Source of the DNA: Orientallactaga sibirica
Taxonomy: Eukaryota > Chordata > Mammalia > Rodentia > Dipodidae
Direction of reading: 5' to 3'
DNA length: 64,000 nt
NCBI GenBank assembly: GCA_036365145.1
Contig: JAEOAD010000052.1
Location: 12,771,501 to 12,835,500 of the forward strand
Shown: in pieces, positions 1-10,154 of the stretch
How the letters are laid out: every line of letters begins with the position of its first letter
How positions within the stretch are numbered: position 1 is the stretch's first letter
Position numbers and translations under genes: made by a program
Notes under the pieces: model-generated
What the model saw: only the letters and a program-made list of their open reading frames with translations
Told to the model about the DNA's origin: nothing
The model's database searches: none

Positions 1-1060
1 CATTACTCATAGTGTGTCACATAGGCTCAGTTAGCAGAACTGAATTCAGCATCCACGTTTCTTTCTGTCTACAAGTCAGGAGAAGCAAGGGTTCTCTCGT
101 CATTGCACCTTGAACACAGCGGGAGTCCAGAGGGGAGCAAGCCCTTCCTACACAGCTACAGAAGCCGGTGACACTTTTGGGACTCTTGCAGGTCTGAGCA
201 GTTTAAGGGACAAAACCAAAAAGGTATCAGAATTGTAGCAGATCCATTATTGATCTTGGCTGATAGAGCAAAAAAAAAAAAAAATTATCTTTGCTTGATT
301 GAGCATGAAAGTAGGAGAAGCGTATTAGAGAGCGGCTGGCTGTTCTGTGAAGAGACTGCTCCCTAAGGCAGTAGAAAAGTTCAAGAGGAGTATCCATTAG
401 TGGGAGGCAGGAGGGCAATGGGGTGAAGGATTCCAACTTCATCGAACACACAAAGTGGCCCCTAAGACTGTATTTCCTGATTCATACAGTGAGAACAGTA
501 ATGATACATATCGTGTCATAAGTGTCGAATAAGACGATCAGTGTGGAGTTCTCAGAGCACTTGGAACACAATTTCATGCCCGATACATTACGGTAGCTCT
601 CTACACTGTATGGCTTCCTTTTCTCGTGGCTGTGACACAGTGAAAGTAATTTAAGGAAGGAAGAATTTGCGTTGGCACATGGCAGTGGACCAGGAAGGAG
701 AGAACCAGGCTGGAACCAGAAGTGAATAGAATTTTCACAGCTCCACCCCTAGCAACCTACTTCTGCCAGCCAGGGCCCACCTCTAAGGGCACCATGGCCT
801 TCAGAATAGTTAAACAGGCTGGGGAACAGGATTCAGATTGTAAGCCCATGGGAGACATTTCACATTCAAACCATAACGTAGGCATTGATCCTTTCTTTCT
901 GAACGTCTTTCAGTCTGGAGTCCTAGAGAGAAGAGGAGAAAGCTTGGAGGAAATAGATTCCTGAGCTAAAGGATAATTAATATAGGCTATAAGTGATGAT
1001 GAAGACATTTGAAATGTGTTTACTCTGGACATGAATCAATTGGGCTGCAGAGAGAAAGCA
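1..1060. other. Unique intergenic DNA, no gene seen
   Basis: No long open frame, SINE or recognisable repeat was found apart from a short poly-A run near 270. The open frames are under 85 codons and lack any family resemblance. It lies in the distal 5' flank of ALK. Confidence 0.6.
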
Positions 1061-1061
1061 A

Positions 1062-1212
1062 CCGTGGAAGGAGTGGTTCTGGAAGTCAGGACTCCTGAGT
1101 TCTGGTCTAAATCCCACCACTGCTCCGTTTCGTGACCCCGGGCAAGTTGTATAAGCTCTCCGGGACTCTGCCCACTCATCTGTCAAATAAAGGAATGGGT
1201 CTGCAGCTCGAT
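1062..1212 (+). repeat. MIR SINE relic
   Basis: The stretch follows the MIR pattern in order: a sentence like 'ctcctgagttctgg...aaatccca', then 'cgggcaagttgtataagctct', then 'actcatctgtcaaataaagg'. It corresponds to the tRNA-derived core and the CTTGGGCAAGT..CTCATCTGTAAAATG block. It is heavily diverged, as expected for a mammalian-wide element. Confidence 0.7.
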
Positions 1213-1818
1213 TCTGGCTACTACAGTCATTGATTCTCAAACCCAGCCAAACTGAGTTGAAATGTTTTTTTTTTTTTCTTGTCTGCATTTGCTTGCCACC
1301 CTGCCCAGTTGCCTGGGGGCTATAAATTGATTAATAGGCCAAGCAAACCTCACCAGAGAGGCTTATCGTAAAGGGAATTGACTGCTGAACAAATACAAAC
1401 TACATCTAAGTTTAACTTCTCAAGTTAAAAACACCCAGAGATTTTCAGGGTGGAGACAGGTGGGGGTAGGCATCACTTCTTCAGAATGCAGAACACGACC
1501 AAGCACGTGTGACCGCAGGTCCTCTTCTGAAACGCAGAGACTGAATAAGGGAGGAGGTTCAAGCTTGGCCAAGAGAAGCCAAAAGCAGATTGCAGTGATT
1601 TCTTCTTCACAACGAGGGGGCAGACAGCTGGAAGAGACTAGAGAGATGATGGAGGAGCTGCAAACTTCGTATGGTAGTCAGGGAGTTAGAACTCACACCA
1701 CCAGGACAGCGTTCAGATTTCAGTACAATGCAAAAACATCCACGTTTCTGTAGCAGGTGTTGGGACACTTCTGTGAAGGAGGGACGGAAGGTGTTTTAAA
1801 CTGGCTAGCTCGTCTAGC
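1213..1818. other. Unique intergenic DNA with AT-rich patch
   Basis: No gene was found. The segment 1320-1440 contains ATTGATTAATAGG and TAAGTTTAACTTCTCAAGTTAAAAAC, which are AT-rich and not recognisably repetitive. It could be conserved non-coding sequence, but that cannot be judged from one genome. Confidence 0.5.
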
Positions 1819-1819
1819 C

Positions 1820-1873
1820 AGATCAGTGAGCTCCAGGTTCATTGAAAGACCGTGCATCAAAAAAATAAGGTGG
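1820..1873 (+). repeat. B3-type SINE fragment
   Basis: The text 'gtgagctccaggttcattgaaagaccg' followed by an A-run and 'aaataaggtgg' matches the middle of the rodent B3 SINE (GTGAGCTCCAGGTTCAGTGAGAGACC). Its AAAAATAAGGTGG segment was used as the target of the next SINE insertion. Confidence 0.65.
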
Positions 1874-2040
1874 AGCTGGGCTGGAGAGATGGCTTAGCTG
1901 CTGGGGAGCTTGTCTTCAAAGTCAAAGGACCATGATTGGATTCCCCAAGACCCACCTAGGCCAGTTACACAAGGTGGTGCATGCATCTGAAGTTCATTTG
2001 CAGTGGCTGGAGGCTGTGGGGTGCCCATTTACTCTGTCTT

Positions 2041-2118
2041 CCTTCCTTCCTTCCTTCCTTCCTTCCTTCCTTCCTTCCTTCCTTCCTTCCTTCCTTCCTT
2101 CCTTCCTTCCTTCCTTCC
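2041..2118. repeat. (CCTT)n microsatellite, about 19 units
   Basis: A nearly perfect CCTT tract grows out of the CT-rich tail region of the surrounding SINE and continues as CCCT/CTCC to about 2151. Read on the minus strand it is a GGAA array. Confidence 0.95.
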
Positions 2119-2151
2119 CTCCCTCCCTCTCTCTCCCTCCCTTCCTTTCCT

Positions 2152-2270
2152 TTAGATTTTATTTTTATTTATTTATTTATTAAAGATGGGGGGGGGAGAA
2201 TGGGCATGCCAGGGCCTCTAGCCACTGCAAACGAACTCCAGATGCATGTGCATAAGCAATCTCTCCAGCC
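2152..2270 (-). repeat. B2-type SINE, shortened
   Basis: It shows the reverse-strand signature TTTATTTATTTATTA, then 'gaatgggcatgccagggcctct', then 'ccactgcaaacgaactccag', and ends in 'ctctccagcc'. The usual GA-rich stretch is reduced and part of the head is missing. Confidence 0.75.
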
Positions 2271-2302
<32 letters not shown>

Positions 2303-2443
2303 GGTTTTTGAGGTAGGGTCTCACTCTAGTTCAGGCTGACCTGGAATTCACTATGTATTCTCAGAGTGGCCTCCAACTCACAGTGATCCTCCTACCTCTG
2401 CCTCCTACGTGCTGGGATTAAAGGCGTGCACCACCACGCCTGG
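2271..2443 (-). repeat. B1 SINE
   Basis: Poly-T of about 24 is followed by 'gaggtagggtctcactctag', 'ggaattcactatgta', and 'gtgctgggattaaaggcgtg', ending in 'cacgcctggc'. It appears full length. Confidence 0.9.
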
Positions 2444-2540
2444 CACCCCATTTCCTCATTCTATCTCTATCTGCCTCTCTCTCAATCTCTCTCTCTCTCT
2501 CAAATAAATAAATAATAAAATATTTTTAAAAATAAGGTGG

Positions 2541-2884
2541 TAGCTGCTACAGTTACCTCTCCCATTGCAGCATGAAAGTCTCTATAGGCAGTATTGCTTC
2601 TACAGGTGTGTGCAATGAGATAGTACTTAAGGAGCATAGTGTCCTGTCTATATGACAACATACTGCATGACAGGACCCCGTAGGTTGGGGCCTGTTGGAA
2701 GCAAATGATGAGTCACCCCTCCCATCACCACCATCACAGGAAAGGGTCAAAGACTCTCTCTTTTGTGTGTGTGCCTGTGTACTTGCGTGTGCATGTGGAT
2801 GTGCATGCATGTGTGTTGGAAGGCCAGTGGTTGACATCACGTGTCTCCCTCAATCACTCTACACTTAATTAATTAATTAATCAC
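2541..2884. other. Unique DNA with GT-rich and TTAA patches
   Basis: No gene was found. There is a degenerate GT-rich stretch (2763-2818) and an (AATT)n-like patch at 2866-2882. Confidence 0.5.
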
Positions 2885-3041
2885 TTTTTTTTTTTTTTGT
2901 TTTTCGAGGTAGGGTCTCACTCTAGCTCAGGCTGACACAGAATTCACTCTGTAGTCTCAGGGTGGCCTTGAACTCACTGCAATCCTCCTACCCCTTCCTC
3001 CTGAGTGCTGGGATTAAAGGCATGCGACACCATGTCTGGCT
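2885..3041 (-). repeat. B1 SINE
   Basis: Poly-T, then 'cgaggtagggtctcactctag', 'gaattcactctgtagtctca', and 'gctgggattaaaggcatg' to 'catgtctggc'. It abuts an L1 3'-region copy on its right. Confidence 0.9.
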
Positions 3042-3788
3042 ACACTTTATTTTTTTAAATCTTTTAACAATAACCTCTGTACACATAGACACTATGCCAC
3101 AAGCCCAATCCCCTCCCACCACCCTTTCTTTTCTTCCTCCCAAATCCCACCTCCACTGAATTCTTTTCTCTAACGAGTGTGTCTTCTATTCTGACATCAT
3201 CATCTTTTCTCTCCTGCTATGAAAGTTGTGTGCAGGTAGCTCAGCCACTGTGAGCTCATGACTGTTCAGGCCACTTTGGGTCTGGAAGACAGAATTGTGA
3301 GCACTTGTGCCCTTCCTTTGGCACTGGCATTCTTTCCACCTCCTCTTCCACAGTGGTCCCTGAGCCTTGGAGGGTGTGATAGAGATGTCTTGGTGCTGAT
3401 GCTCCACTCTCACTTTCTCTCTGAGCTTTGATGAGTTTTAAGCCTCCCCAGTGGTCACTGACTGACATCTGAAAAGAGAAACTTCTCTAATCCAAAGCGA
3501 GAGTAGTATTAACATATGGACATAAACACCAACACTTGGAGAGCCGTTTTCCTGGGCGTAATATATCCATCTAGCCAGACAGCAGCAGTAGTTTCCCCCT
3601 AGAACTATGACCACCCCCCCAGCCATAGGCTTTTCATTAGGTTTTCAGTACAAGGTGGACTTTCTCCTGTGAAATGGACATCTAGTCCAGTCAGAGAGCA
3701 GTTGGTTTCCCCGGTAACAGACATGCCACTATTTTACCAGTTGTCACATTTGGCCTGGTTGTCCTTTACAGGGTCTACAGCTACTGCC
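3042..3788 (+). mobile_element. L1 3'-region copy (Lx-like)
   Basis: This is one of several copies in the window of the same module. Its landmarks in order are: 'taacaataacctctgtacaca', CCTCCC-rich stretch, 'catcatcttttctctcctg', 'cctcttccacagtggtccct', 'gaaaagagaaacttctctaa', 'ccataggcttttcattaggt', and 'taacagacatgccactat'. The last landmark resembles rodent L1 (Lx) 3' UTR as I remember it. No coding capacity remains and no clear poly-A end is seen. Confidence 0.6.
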
Positions 3789-3789
3789 T

Positions 3790-3942
3790 TTTTTTTTTTT
3801 TTTTTCAAGGTAGGGTCTTACTCTAGCTCAGGCTGACTTGGAATTCACATCTTAGGACGGCCTCGAGCTCAGAGATTCAGCGATTCTCCTGCCTCTGTCT
3901 CCCAAGTGCTGGGATTAAAGGCATGCATCACCACGCCTGGCT
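3790..3942 (-). repeat. B1 SINE
   Basis: Poly-T is followed by 'caaggtagggtcttactctag' and ends 'caccacgcctggc'. There is a small internal deletion around the 'ttcacatcttaggacgg' segment. Confidence 0.9.
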
Positions 3943-3947
3943 CCCGC

Positions 3948-4160
3948 CTTATTTTTTGAGGCAGGGGCTTTCATTGAACCTGGAGTTCACTGATTTGGCT
4001 AGCCAGCAAGCCCAGGGATCTACTTCTGTACCTCCCCAGCACTGGTCTTACAAGGCATGCACTGCTGTGCTCAGCTTTTTACATGGGTGCTGGGGATTTG
4101 AACTCAGGTCCTCGTGATTGTGTGGCAATTTACCAACCGAACCATCTCCCTCAGACCCCA
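3948..4160 (-). repeat. B3-type SINE
   Basis: In reverse it reads 'gaggcaggggctttcattgaa', 'tggctagccagcaagccc', 'acatgggtgctggggattt', 'gaactcaggtcctcgtgat', and 'accatctccctcagacccc'. This is the B3 order (tRNA head, then B3 body) on the minus strand. Confidence 0.7.
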
Positions 4161-4165
4161 ACGAT

Positions 4166-4218
4166 CCTTTTTTTTTTTTTTTAAAAAAAAATATTTTATT
4201 TATATTTATTTATTTGAC

Positions 4219-4250
<32 letters not shown>

Positions 4251-4408
4251 GGAGAGAATGGGCTTGCCATGGCCTCTAGCCACTGCAGACGAACTCCAGA
4301 TGCGTATGCCCCCTTGTGCATCTGGCTAACGTGGGTCCTGGAAGGTCGAACCTGGGTCTTTTGACTTTGCAGGAAAATGCCTTAACCACTAAGCCATCCC
4401 TCCAGCCC
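4166..4408 (-). repeat. B2-type SINE
   Basis: TTTATTTATTTGACAGAGAGAG is followed by 'gaatgggcttgccatggcct', 'gaactccagatgcgta', and 'taagccatccctccagcccc'. ACGATCCT occurs on both sides (about 4163 and 4411), consistent with a target-site duplication next to the B3 element. Confidence 0.85.
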
Positions 4409-5478
4409 CTACGATCCTCTCTTAATAGTGCAAAAGTGAACAACTGGGTGCGAGCTCTTATTAGCTGACCTGTTAGGGTCCTTTAAGTACCGAATTCCAC
4501 AATGCTGTTAGAAGATGGGACTAGGTAGAACCTGGAGGAAGCAAAGCCCTTAGAGGAGACGCTAGGGCTCCAGAGACAGACCTGCGATTAGCCCAGGGCA
4601 GGCTGCAGCTCATCTCATACCTTCCCACTTCTATTCCTCTTTCTATGGGGACATTGTCTGGGAGGACTTTGTTTTCTCACAATTTAGCAGACTTTAGGGA
4701 CATTGTCAAATACCAATGTATCAGGTAGGAAAATTTTTCATTCTTTCCTATTTTCTCTCTCTCTTCCTTCTTTCCTCCCTCTGTCCCTCCCTCTCTCCTT
4801 CCCTTCCTCCTCCCCCCTCTTTCTTTGTTTCTCTCTTTTTCTTTCTTTATGGGTTCTTCTTTTCTTACTCTGTTTGCCCATCACACATACACACACACAC
4901 GTGCACATACACACTCAGACCACTTACTAGCTGTGTTCACATGGTCATGTGGAGCAGCTCAGCACCTGAAAAGCATCATGTCAGAGTAGAAAGCTGGAAT
5001 TCCCAACCAGCCGCATGGAGTTTTGTTTGCTTGTTTCCTTCATAAACTGTTTGGCCGTCCTCAAAAATAGAGCAAGACTCAGCAAGAAGAGGAGGCGTCT
5101 GGGGCTGCCAGAGGGAATGTCAAGAGTGCATATGCCCAGGATGCTGTCATGTGACTCTGGGCTACCAGGCACTGCTATCTTTGGAATATTAAGGCATTGG
5201 GCTCCTCCTGAGCTGCCAACACCTCACTGTGGATGGTGTGATGGGCCACTAATAAACCAAGTCCCCAACTCAGGAGGCTTCAGAAAGGACTCTAGGCCTT
5301 GATCTGACCATGTCCTTTGATCAGTTCCACACTAAGGCATGATAAGCCAGCGTGCATTGAATTATCTTGCAGTCTGTGGCATGACTGTAGATGTGTAAGA
5401 CCTGGACTGAGGGACATTTTGTATTTCTGCTGTGTTTGCATCTGCTACATTGTAGGGTAGAAATATGGTGGACATGAA
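4409..5478. other. Unique intergenic DNA with CT tract
   Basis: No gene was recognised. It holds a roughly 120-bp pyrimidine tract (4743-4868), which encodes only low-complexity Ser/Leu/Pro frames, and a short CA repeat (4884-4914). Confidence 0.5.
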
Positions 5479-5590
5479 TCAGAACATTTGTGTTCAAGTC
5501 CTGGCTTTGTCACTTAGTAAATATGGAGCCTTGGGCAAGTTTCCGTCTTGTGAGAATTAGGGTCCCCATTTGTGAGGTGTAGATTAAAAA
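5479..5590 (+). repeat. MIR SINE relic
   Basis: 'ttcaagtcctggctttgtca', 'cttagtaaatatggagcctt', 'gggcaagtttccgtctt', then 'ccccatttgtgagg' reproduce the MIR core order. Confidence 0.75.
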
Positions 5591-5614
5591 CTAAAATAAA
5601 ATGAAGCTGTTTCA

Positions 5615-5935
5615 AGTACAGTTGATTCTCATCACTCACGGTAGCCGAGCCCCATGCAGCCGTGAATGCTGAATGAGTGAATACCGGACCATTATTCTTA
5701 GAGGAAGTACAGGGTTTGGTTCCTGCAAGCCCTTGGCTATAACAATTTCATTATATCAAGACATAATCTTGTTTTGTATATGGTTTTTCTTGGACCTTGT
5801 GTTTAATATATGTTGTTGGTTCACTAACATTGAGCTCAAACAAGCAACACTCTAACCCATGCTCAAATCAAACTTACCTAACACAAGGCAACACACAGTC
5901 TTCTTGACTTGCAGCTTTTCAGCACTACATGTAAG
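5615..5935 (+). repeat. Ancient interspersed repeat, probably DNA transposon
   Basis: 'acagttgattctcatcactc', 'gctgaatgagtgaataccg', 'cctgcaagcccttggctata', and 'gttggttcactaacattgag' resemble a mammalian-wide repeat I have met before but cannot name with confidence. No coding sequence remains. Confidence 0.4.
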
Positions 5936-5951
5936 ATCGGTTTTTAACTTT

Positions 5952-6111
5952 CTTTTTGTTTTTGTTTTGAATTTTCAAGGTAGGGTTTCACTCTAGCTCA
6001 GGCTGACCTGGAATTCACTATGTAGTCTCAGGGTGGCCTTGAACTCACAGCGATCCTCCTCCCTCTTCCTCCCGAGTGCTGGGATTAAAGGCGTGTGACA
6101 CCATGCCCGGC
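5952..6111 (-). repeat. B1 SINE with target duplication
   Basis: 'caaggtagggtttcactctag' to 'caccatgcccggc'. The flanks carry an approximately 15-bp duplication (TTTTTAACTTTCT before, repeated at 6115-6127 after). Confidence 0.9.
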
Positions 6112-6112
6112 G

Positions 6113-7135
6113 ATTTTTTAACTTTCTGATTGATATTTCCATAATTATAGACAGTAAATCATGATAATTCCCTCCCCTCCCCCACCTTCCCCTTCACAAA
6201 TCCACTCTCCATCATATTCCCTCCCTCTCTCCATTAGTCTCTTTTTTATTTTGATGTCATCATCTTTTTCTCCTATTATAATGGTCTTGTGAAGGTAGTG
6301 TCAGGCACTGTGAGGTCATGGATATCGAGGCCAATTTTTGGACGATTCCATTGTGAGCAGTCCTACCCTTCCTTTGGCTCTTATATTCTTTTCGCCCCCT
6401 CTTCCGCAATGGACCCTGAGCCTCGGAAGGTGTGTTAGAGATGTTTCAGTGCTGAGCACTCCTCTGTCCCTTCTTCTCAGCACCATGGTGCCTTCTGAGT
6501 CATCCCAAGGTTACCGCCATCTGAAAAGAGAAGCTTCTCTAACCAAACGTGAGAGTATCATTCATATTTGGGTATGAACATTAAGAAAAGTACTTACATG
6601 GCACTTTGGTGAGCATAGTATATGCATTTAGCCAGACCAGAGCAAGCGTTACACTCCTACGGCTCATGACCCACTCCCCACCATAGGCTTTTGACTAGGT
6701 TTTCAGTACCAGGCATGTATTCCCTCCTGTGGAGTGGTCCTCCAGTCCAATTAGAGGGAAGTTGGTTTCCCCCATAACAGATATGCCACTATTGCACTCA
6801 CTTGGTCATTTTAGCCTGTCTGACCAACTTATGGCTTGCAGTGTCCAATATTTTCACCACTGATGTCTTCTCTCTCCCACAGGGCTGCACACAGCATAGC
6901 TTTTTCTAGCTTTCTGTCAGCTGGCTTATAGGGAGGAGGTTTTCAGATCAGCTTCAGCCTTGATTTCTCAGTGACCTTGCAGCCTAAGCATGTGGGGTCT
7001 TCAGCAATACTATCTTATCATCTATTTCTGGTGGGAAACCAAGAGCAAGCCTTGGCAAATGGCCTGTAATGTTTTGGGGGAATCAGGAAACTCCCTGGCC
7101 AACAACTCACTGGAAGGTATGGGCTCAATTTTGAA
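6113..7135 (+). mobile_element. L1 3'-region copy (longest in window)
   Basis: The module order is preserved: 'tccataattatagacagta', CCTCCCCTCCC, 'gatgtcatcatctttttctc', 'ggtagtgtcaggcactgtga', 'gccccctcttccgcaatgg', 'gaaaagagaagcttctctaa', 'ttgactaggttttcagtacc', and 'cataacagatatgccactat'. It continues with 'cttcagcaatactatcttat' and 'ctccctggccaacaactcac', which also appear in other copies. Confidence 0.65.
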
Positions 7136-7407
7136 CACAAGCACAAACATGTGAAAACACGGCACTAAATAGATTGAGAAAGGGCACTGGTTTACAGTAT
7201 GGAAGCTGAGACAGGCAGAGCACAGCCATATGACCAGCCCCATTCTGTGTGTCAGCAAAAGATCCCCGAAGCACTGTACGTATTGACTTCAAATACTGAA
7301 TCTGTAGTTGACGAGGACAGGCTGTGAGAATCTATTGTGGTCAAGCCCAAACTGCTCCATCTGGAAAGTACAACCATAAGACCTGCCCCTGCCTGGTCCT
7401 GGGGAGG

Positions 7408-7600
7408 GGCGGGGGCGCAGATCTGAAATCCCAGCTCCCTGGGAAGCTCAGGACTTGCTGGAGCTATGGAGTGAGTTTAAGGTTAACCTGGGTCTCCAAA
7501 TGACAAGTAAAGACAGGATTGAACATATAGTTCAGTGGTAGATTGCTTTCCTAACAAGAGTGAGACCCTGGATTCAACCCCCAGTATCAGATATGTAGGG
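7408..7600 (+). repeat. ID-B1 (B4-type) SINE
   Basis: The left half is B1-like ('tgaaatcccagctccctggg' ... 'aggttaacctgggtctcc'). It is followed by an ID-type tRNA half: 'atatagttcagtggtaga', 'ttgctttcctaacaagagtg', 'accctggattcaacccccag'. The dimer order B1 then ID defines the B4/ID_B1 group. Confidence 0.7.
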
Positions 7601-7634
7601 AAATCTGTTCCCCCCTTGCCTTCCACAACCCCTC

Positions 7635-7636
7635 AT

Positions 7637-7671
<35 letters not shown>

Positions 7672-7674
7672 TTT
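7635..7674. repeat. (ATTT)n microsatellite
   Basis: About ten ATTT units lie directly against the poly-T end of a reverse B1, so it probably grew from that SINE's A-rich tail. Confidence 0.9.
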
Positions 7675-7808
7675 TTGAGTTTTGAGGTAGGGTCTTGCTC
7701 TAGCCCAGGGTGACCTGGAATTCACTATGTAATCTCAGGGTAGCCTCGAACACACACCAATCTGCCTCCTTAGTGCTGGGATTAAAGGTGTGCGTCACCA
7801 TACCCGGC
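7675..7808 (-). repeat. B1 SINE
   Basis: 'tttgaggtagggtcttgctct' to 'caccatacccggc'; the central 'ctctgcctcccgag' portion is shortened. Confidence 0.85.
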
Positions 7809-8236
7809 TGCTTCCCCCTGTTAATTTTATTTTATTATTTGATTTTTCTACCCTTTCTTGGTAGAGCTTTGGACAATGCCCATTCCCCAGCCAAAGTGCA
7901 CCCTCAAATAGGAAATGAAATGATATTCCCGCACCCATACACTGCACACCCAAGTGCACTGCCTGGCGTGCCATCTTTACCCTCCCAGAGGCAAGTTCCT
8001 CTTTTTGTCCTCAAGGGACACCAAGGAGGGTGTGTCTCTGTCCATGCTGGTTCTTGGACTAGGACAGTAGTGCCTAGATAGCTTCTAAGCAACAGGAATT
8101 TATTTTTCCCAGTTGTGGAATTTGGGAAGCCCAAGATCAGGTCACCAGACAATAGATAAGGACAATATTCATTGGCAAAGGTTCTGCCAAATTGCCTTCC
8201 AAAAGTCCTCTTCTGAGCACCATTATTTGGGGGTGG
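7809..8236. other. Unique intergenic DNA
   Basis: No gene or confident repeat was recognised. A 123-codon frame crosses from the preceding SINE into this segment and so is not credible as a gene. Confidence 0.5.
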
Positions 8237-9034
8237 GGGTAGTTTTTAAAATTTTTTATTGATAACCTCCATACATATACACAATGTACCCAGATCATAA
8301 CCCTCCCCCACCACCCCCATTTGTTGCCCCTTTCATAGTCCCTGACACTGAACCCCTTCTTCTGTCCATGTAGTCCCTGTTCTATTTTGATGTCATCATT
8401 GTTTTTTGCCCTCATATTATGCAGGTCTTGTGTAGATAGTGTCAGCCACTGGGAAGTGATGAATTCAACAGCCACTTTGTGTCTGGAAGGAAGACAGGAT
8501 TGCCAAGCCTCCCCACTTCCTTTGATTCTTACATTATTTCCACCACCTTTTTTTTTGGTCCCTGAGCCTTGGTGGGTGTGATAGAGGTATCTTTCAGTGC
8601 TGAACACTCCTCTGTCAGTTACTTCTTCTCAGCATTTTGATTAGTTTTGGGTCTCCCCAGAGGTCACCATTTGTTTTTTTTTGTTTTTTTTTGTTTTTTG
8701 AGGTAGGGTTTCACTCTAGCTCAGGCTGACCTGGAATTCACTAGGTAGTCTCAGGGTGGCCTCCAACTCATGGCGATCCTCCTACCTCTGCCTCCCGAGT
8801 GCTGGGATTAAAAGCATGCACCACCACGCCCGGCTTCAGAGGTCACCATTTGAAGAGAGAAGCTTCTCTAAACAAAAGTGAGCGGAAAAAAAAGTGAGAG
8901 GAGTATTAATATATGGGCATGAACATAATAAATAATAAATATTTAGAGGACATAATATATCCATTTAGCCAAACAATAGGAGTAACTGCATCCTAGGGCT
9001 TATGACCTCCCAGCCATAAGTTTTTGATTAGGTT
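8237..9034 (+). mobile_element. L1 3'-region copy split by a B1
   Basis: 'attgataacctccatacata', 'gatgtcatcattgtttttt', 'agtgtcagccactgggaag' and 'ccaccttttttttggtccct' place it in the same module as the copies at 3042 and 6113. A reverse B1 (8674-8837) interrupts it; the module resumes with 'gagagaagcttctctaaaca' and 'atatatccatttagccaaac'. Confidence 0.65.
8674..8837 (-). repeat. B1 SINE inside L1, 15-bp duplication
   Basis: Full B1 in reverse. AGAGGTCACCATTTG occurs at 8659-8673 and again at 8838-8852, a perfect target-site duplication within the L1 module. The B1 therefore inserted after the L1. Confidence 0.95.
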
Positions 9035-9230
9035 GAACAAGCGCCTTAACTGCTAAGCCATCTCTCCAGAGATGTTCGATTCTCCAGGTCTCATGTTAGC
9101 CAGTCGCGCAAAGGTGAGGCAAGCGCAAGGTCACACATGCCCACTAGGTGGCACACGTGTCTGGAGTTCGATTTCAGTGGCTTGAGGCCCTGGCATGCCA
9201 ATTCGCCGCCCCCCCCTCACTCTTGATCCC
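9035..9230. repeat. Two B2-type SINE fragments, opposed
   Basis: 9037-9070 is the reverse B2 head ('gcgccttaactgctaagcca'). 9072-9230 is a forward B2 body ('gttcgattctccaggtct', 'tggcacacgtgtctggagtt', 'gcttgaggccctggcatgcc'). The arrangement looks like a rearranged or partly deleted pair. Confidence 0.6.
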
Positions 9231-9305
9231 ACTCTCATTTTCTTGCATGAAAAAGGCCAGTCTGTTGGGCTTGCTTAAAAAAAAAAGAAGAAAGAAAGAA
9301 AGAAA

Positions 9306-9361
9306 GGAAGGAAGGAAGGAAGGAAGGAAGGAAGGAAGGAAGGAAGGAAGGAAGGAAGGAA
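9306..9361. repeat. (GGAA)14 microsatellite
   Basis: Fourteen perfect GGAA units are flanked by GAAA-type degenerate units (9287-9305 and 9362-9371). It sits at the tail position of the preceding B2 fragment. Confidence 0.95.
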
Positions 9362-9371
9362 AGAAAGAGAA

Positions 9372-9610
9372 AAACTTTCAGGGTCCACTGCTGGTTAAGA
9401 CCCTTGATGACTTTTCCCCTACAACAGGCTGCCTAGGTCTTCCCAGCATCCTGACAGCTTGATTTCTCTGTGAGCTGTAGCCCAGGTCTGTGAAGTCTTC
9501 AGCAACAGGGTCTTATCATCTAGTTCTGGTGGGTCTGTCTGCTTGCAAGGGCTCATTAGATGGCTAAGGGATTTTCCAGCATGTATGTTCCATGTTGCTA
9601 TGACTCTTTG
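9372..9610 (+). mobile_element. L1 3'-region continuation
   Basis: 'gtccactgctggttaagacc', 'cttgatgacttttcccctac', and 'ttcagcaacagggtcttatc' match the distal part of the module seen at 6900-7080. It probably belongs to the element starting at 8237, separated by the B2 fragments and the GGAA tract. Confidence 0.55.
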
Positions 9611-10150
9611 GAAGAGAGATGAATAGGATGCACTTGACTGACTCCAGGGCTCAAGAAAAATCTTCTGAACAACTGCTGTGCTGCAAAAAATTCCAAGATC
9701 TACATTTCCGCAGGCATGGCGGGAGAACACTGTGTGGGTGCTATCAACGAAAACGAAAGGCCTGGCAGGGATACCACATGCAGAACAGGATTTGCCTTCC
9801 ACGTCATCCTCCACTCCGTCACTACTCACCTTTTGGGAAGAAAAGCCTCTCAGGACATCAGAGACAGCCTTACCGGCCCACGGTGGAAATGTGGACCGGC
9901 GGCGCAGAGGCCGGCTCATAAAAGAAACACGCGTCCGCCTTCTTTACCGTGGGCGCTTGTGATCTAAACGAGTCACGTTGATGACGGTGTTACAGTAGTG
10001 ATCACGGTGGTGGTGGTAATGACGATGATGGAGGTGACGGTGCCATGGGGATAACGTGGGTGACGCTGAGAATATTAGCCAGCAAAGGCAGAGCCTGTAC
10101 TGTGTACTAAGTCAACATATACAAACTGTGTCCTTTCACAAGTCACATTT
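9611..10150. other. CpG-dense unique segment, no gene assigned
   Basis: I count about 20 CpGs in 9700-9980, in flanking DNA that is otherwise CpG-poor, plus a GTGACGG-rich stretch to 10070. Frames of 83-166 codons cross it on both strands, but none resembles a protein family I know. It could be a small CpG island, an old retrocopy or an unidentified repeat. Confidence 0.45.
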
Positions 10151-10154
10151 TTCA

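Larger units (their letters stand above)
1875..2520 (+). repeat. B2-type tRNA-derived SINE, interrupted
   Basis: The head is 'ggctggagagatggcttagctgctgg', with a box-B-like 'ggattccc' and a body ending near 2035. The CT-rich tail and AAATAAATAAATAA end reappear at 2444-2520. Between the halves lie a CCTT microsatellite, a reverse B2 and a reverse B1. AAAAATAAGGTGG occurs at 1861-1873 and again at 2528-2540, so the whole composite sits between one target-site duplication. Confidence 0.8.

Noticed and set aside
8137..8607. 156-codon minus-strand frame
   Set aside because: It is antisense to an L1 3'-region copy and contains no recognisable motif.
9419..9921. Overlapping frames of 166 (minus) and 100, 94 and 83 (plus) codons in the CpG-dense patch
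   Set aside because: No protein family resemblance, no conserved start context and partial overlap with an L1 fragment. Kept only as a CpG observation.
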